In this document: piece after piece, positions 62,256 through 64,000 of the stretch
Numbering within the stretch: position 1 is the first letter of the stretch
How the letters are laid out: the number at the start of each line of letters is the position of its first letter
Source of the DNA: Fuscovulum sp.
GTDB taxonomy: Bacteria > Pseudomonadota > Alphaproteobacteria > Rhodobacterales > Rhodobacteraceae
Direction of reading: 5' to 3'
Assembly: GCA_035192965.1 (NCBI GenBank)
Contig: CP136571.1
Span: forward strand, 144,501-208,500
Length of the DNA: 64,000 nt
Made by a program: the position numbers and the translations under genes
Notes under the pieces: generated by a model
What the model was told of the DNA's origin: nothing
Databases searched by the model: none
Seen by the model: only the letters and a program-made list of their open reading frames with translations

Positions 62256-62756
62256 ATGGCCGAAGGCACTACGGGCGGGGAAAGCCTGCTGTTTCTGACC
62301 GATGAGCAGTTGCGCAAAGGGATCGAGGCGATGTTCTTCGCCTATCGCGGGTTTACCGATGATCCGGACCGCATTCTGGAAGGGATGGATTACGGGCGGG
62401 CGCATCACCGGGCGATCCATTTCATCCATCGATCGCCCGGGACCACGGTTTCCAACCTGTTGGGCATTTTGGGTGTGACGAAGCAAAGCCTGAACCGGGT
62501 GCTGCGCACGCTGATCGAGGATGGGTTGGTGGAGGCGCGGGTGGGCAAAGCCGACAAGCGCGAGCGCAACCTGCATCTGACGGGCAAGGGGCAAGAGCTG
62601 GAACGGCAATTGTCGGATGCGCAGCGAGCGCGGATGCGGGCGGCCTATCGCGCGGCGGGGCCTGCGGCGGTGCAGGGATTTCGCACCGTGCTTGAGGCAA
62701 TGATGGACCCGGAGATGCGGCGACAGTATCAATCCCTGCGAGAGGGTGAGAAATGA
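62256..62756 (+). CDS. petP: MarR-family regulator PetP
   Basis: This 166-residue winged-helix protein resembles PetP, which in Rhodobacter capsulatus accompanies PetR. DNA-binding part: TTVSNLLGILGVTKQSLNRVLRTLIEDGLVEARV. The N-terminus (LRKGIEAMFFAYRGFTDDPD) fits. It overlaps petR by 4 bp. Here the pair lies next to ilvE, about 17 kb from petABC, while in R. capsulatus petPR is beside petABC (my recollection). Family and symbol rest on context plus motif fit. Confidence 0.75.
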   Translation: MAEGTTGGESLLFLTDEQLRKGIEAMFFAYRGFTDDPDRILEGMDYGRAHHRAIHFIHRSPGTTVSNLLGILGVTKQSLNRVLRTLIEDGLVEARVGKADKRERNLHLTGKGQELERQLSDAQRARMRAAYRAAGPAAVQGFRTVLEAMMDPEMRRQYQSLREGEK

Positions 62757-63454
62757 ACGAACCGCAGCCACATCTTTTGGTCGTCGATGACGATGAACGC
62801 ATCCGGGGGCTTTTGCAGAAGTTCCTGATGCGCAACGGCTATTTGGTCACGGTGGCGCGCGACGCCGCACAGGCGCGCCGGCTTTTGACGGGGCTGGAAT
62901 TCGACATGATCGTGCTGGACGTGATGATGCCGGGCGATGACGGCATCACGCTGACGCGCGAATTGCGCGGGCGGATGAGCGTGCCGATCCTGCTTTTGAC
63001 GGCCAAGGGCGAGACTCAGAACCGGATCGAGGGGCTGGAGGCCGGGGCGGATGATTACCTGGTGAAGCCGTTCGAGCCGAAGGAATTGCTGCTGCGGATC
63101 AATGCCATCCTGCGGCGCGTGCCGCAGGTGCAGGCGGCGCCGCCAGTGCCAAAGGTGCTGCATCTGGGGGCGGTGCGCTATGATATGGACCGGGGTGAGT
63201 TGTGGCGGGGGGCTGATCCTGTACGGCTGACGGCGACAGAGGCCGCGCTGATGCGGATGTTCGCGGCCCAACCGGGGCAGGCGATTGCGCGCGAAAAGCT
63301 GGCCGGTGATCTGGGCCGCGACGAGGGCGGCGCGCAGGAGCGGGCGGTGGATGTGCAGATCACCCGCCTGCGCCGCAAGATCGAGGATGACCCGAAGGTG
63401 CCACGCTATTTGCAGACGGTGCGGGGCGAGGGCTATCTGCTGCAACCGGATTGA
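62753..63454 (+). CDS. petR: OmpR-type response regulator PetR
   Basis: This 233-residue protein has a receiver domain (VDDDERIRGL, phosphoacceptor D in MIVLDVMMPGDDG, LVKPFEPKEL) and a C-terminal winged helix (LTATEAALMRM, ERAVDVQITRLRRKIED, LQTVRGEGYLL). Start overlaps petP as ATGA. In Rhodobacter PetR is required for growth and for bc1 expression, from literature on that system. No histidine kinase is present next to it. Confidence 0.8.
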   Translation: MNEPQPHLLVVDDDERIRGLLQKFLMRNGYLVTVARDAAQARRLLTGLEFDMIVLDVMMPGDDGITLTRELRGRMSVPILLLTAKGETQNRIEGLEAGADDYLVKPFEPKELLLRINAILRRVPQVQAAPPVPKVLHLGAVRYDMDRGELWRGADPVRLTATEAALMRMFAAQPGQAIAREKLAGDLGRDEGGAQERAVDVQITRLRRKIEDDPKVPRYLQTVRGEGYLLQPD

Positions 63455-63526
63455 TTTTCCCATCGCACGCGCAGCGCGCGGTGATAATCTGCCCGCGTGT
63501 GTGTGTGGTACGAGTAGGAGGTTACC

Positions 63527-64000
63527 ATGTTAAGACGAACAGCCGCGGCCCTGACTTTGGCCGTCATGGGCGCAACGGGGAGCGCGGTCTGGGCCCAGAA
63601 CCTTGAGCCGTGGGGAGCGTCGGATTACTGGGACGTGATGATTGACCCGACGCTGGGCAATGGCTGCCTGATCCAAGGTGCATTCGAGGATGGGTCTGTG
63701 GTGCGGATCGGGCTGGATCGGACGAACGACACGGGATACGTGACCGCGTTCAACGATGCCTGGGGCGATATCGAGGAAGGTGCGGTCTATCCGATCAGCT
63801 TTGCCCTGGATGGCGAAGGGTTCGAGGGCGAGGCGCGCGGCATGTATCTGGATGGGATGCCGGGGGCGGATATCGTTTTTGACAACGTGGATTTCTTCAT
63901 GTCCATCGCCCAAAGGCAAACCATGACGATGTATCACGACGGGGCGGAGGTCATGTCGATTGACCTGACCGGAACGATGCGCGGGCTGGAAGCGGTGCTG
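63527..64000 (+). CDS. Secreted protein of unknown function (partial)
   Basis: From an ATG with an AGGAGG ribosome site, 158 codons are open to the window end. The N-terminus is a signal peptide (MLRRTAAALTLAVMGATGSAVWAQ). The mature part is acidic and contains a WGDIEEGAVYPISFALDGEGFEG segment; no family is recognised. The protein is truncated by the window edge. Confidence 0.75.
   Translation, partial: MLRRTAAALTLAVMGATGSAVWAQNLEPWGASDYWDVMIDPTLGNGCLIQGAFEDGSVVRIGLDRTNDTGYVTAFNDAWGDIEEGAVYPISFALDGEGFEGEARGMYLDGMPGADIVFDNVDFFMSIAQRQTMTMYHDGAEVMSIDLTGTMRGLEAVL

Noticed and set aside
1-64000. tRNA or rRNA genes, prophage or insertion sequences
   Set aside because: None of the gaps shows a cloverleaf, rRNA block, transposase or integrase signature.

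Overview
The window looks like a chromosome segment of an alphaproteobacterium of the Rhodobacteraceae/Paracoccaceae. Coding is dense and GC-rich. The bc1 genes read petA-petB-petC with a Rhodobacter-like Rieske N-terminus, an ilvE-petP-petR block is present, and PstA and PstC are of the long alphaproteobacterial type. I see no rRNA or tRNA gene, prophage, insertion sequence or CRISPR array.

Layout. 1-2.7 kb: a truncated flavin monooxygenase and a P1-family peptidase. 2.7-8.9 kb (minus strand): the phosphate regulon pstS-pstC-pstA-pstB-phoU-phoB, with a multi-unit Pho box before pstS. 9.2-22.9 kb: a phosphonate supercluster. It holds the importer phnC-phnD-phnE-phnE2, a hexapeptide acyltransferase, phnF and a phnM paralogue on the minus strand, the C-P lyase genes phnG-phnH-phnI-phnJ-phnK-phnL-phnN, a DUF1045 2H-phosphoesterase candidate, and the canonical phnM. 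22.9-28.1 kb (minus strand): a second phosphonate-type ABC importer in an apparent operon with a methyltransferase, a third PhnM-like amidohydrolase and an acyltransferase.

28.3-41.1 kb: a sugar or polyol catabolic island around a SorC-type regulator. The minus arm has a LacD-type aldolase, a ROK-kinase/P-loop-kinase fusion and an SDR that lacks the catalytic lysine. The plus arm has an Frc/Rbs-type importer, a PfkB kinase, a GatZ/KbaZ-like protein, a Gfo/Idh/MocA dehydrogenase, a TIM-barrel isomerase, an alpha/beta hydrolase and a ribulose-phosphate-epimerase-like protein. 41.3-64 kb is mostly core metabolism: petABC, a complex I NDUFA9-like protein, uppP, gltD and gltB separated by two small genes, mtgA, queG, ohrR/ohr, an amidinotransferase-fold hydrolase, ilvE, petP/petR and a truncated secreted protein.

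The genes form a coherent phosphorus-scavenging block. PhoB/PhoU/Pst sense and import phosphate. Pho-box-like sites precede both pstS and phnC, and PhnF probably adds control of the C-P lyase genes. Two dispersed DNA elements cut across the gene layout. One is a pair of about 53-bp elements made of 12-bp repeats (before phnC and after the sugar island). The other is a family of short perfect hairpins with three- or four-base loops, often in inverted pairs, in the intergenic regions from 41.9 to 57.2 kb.
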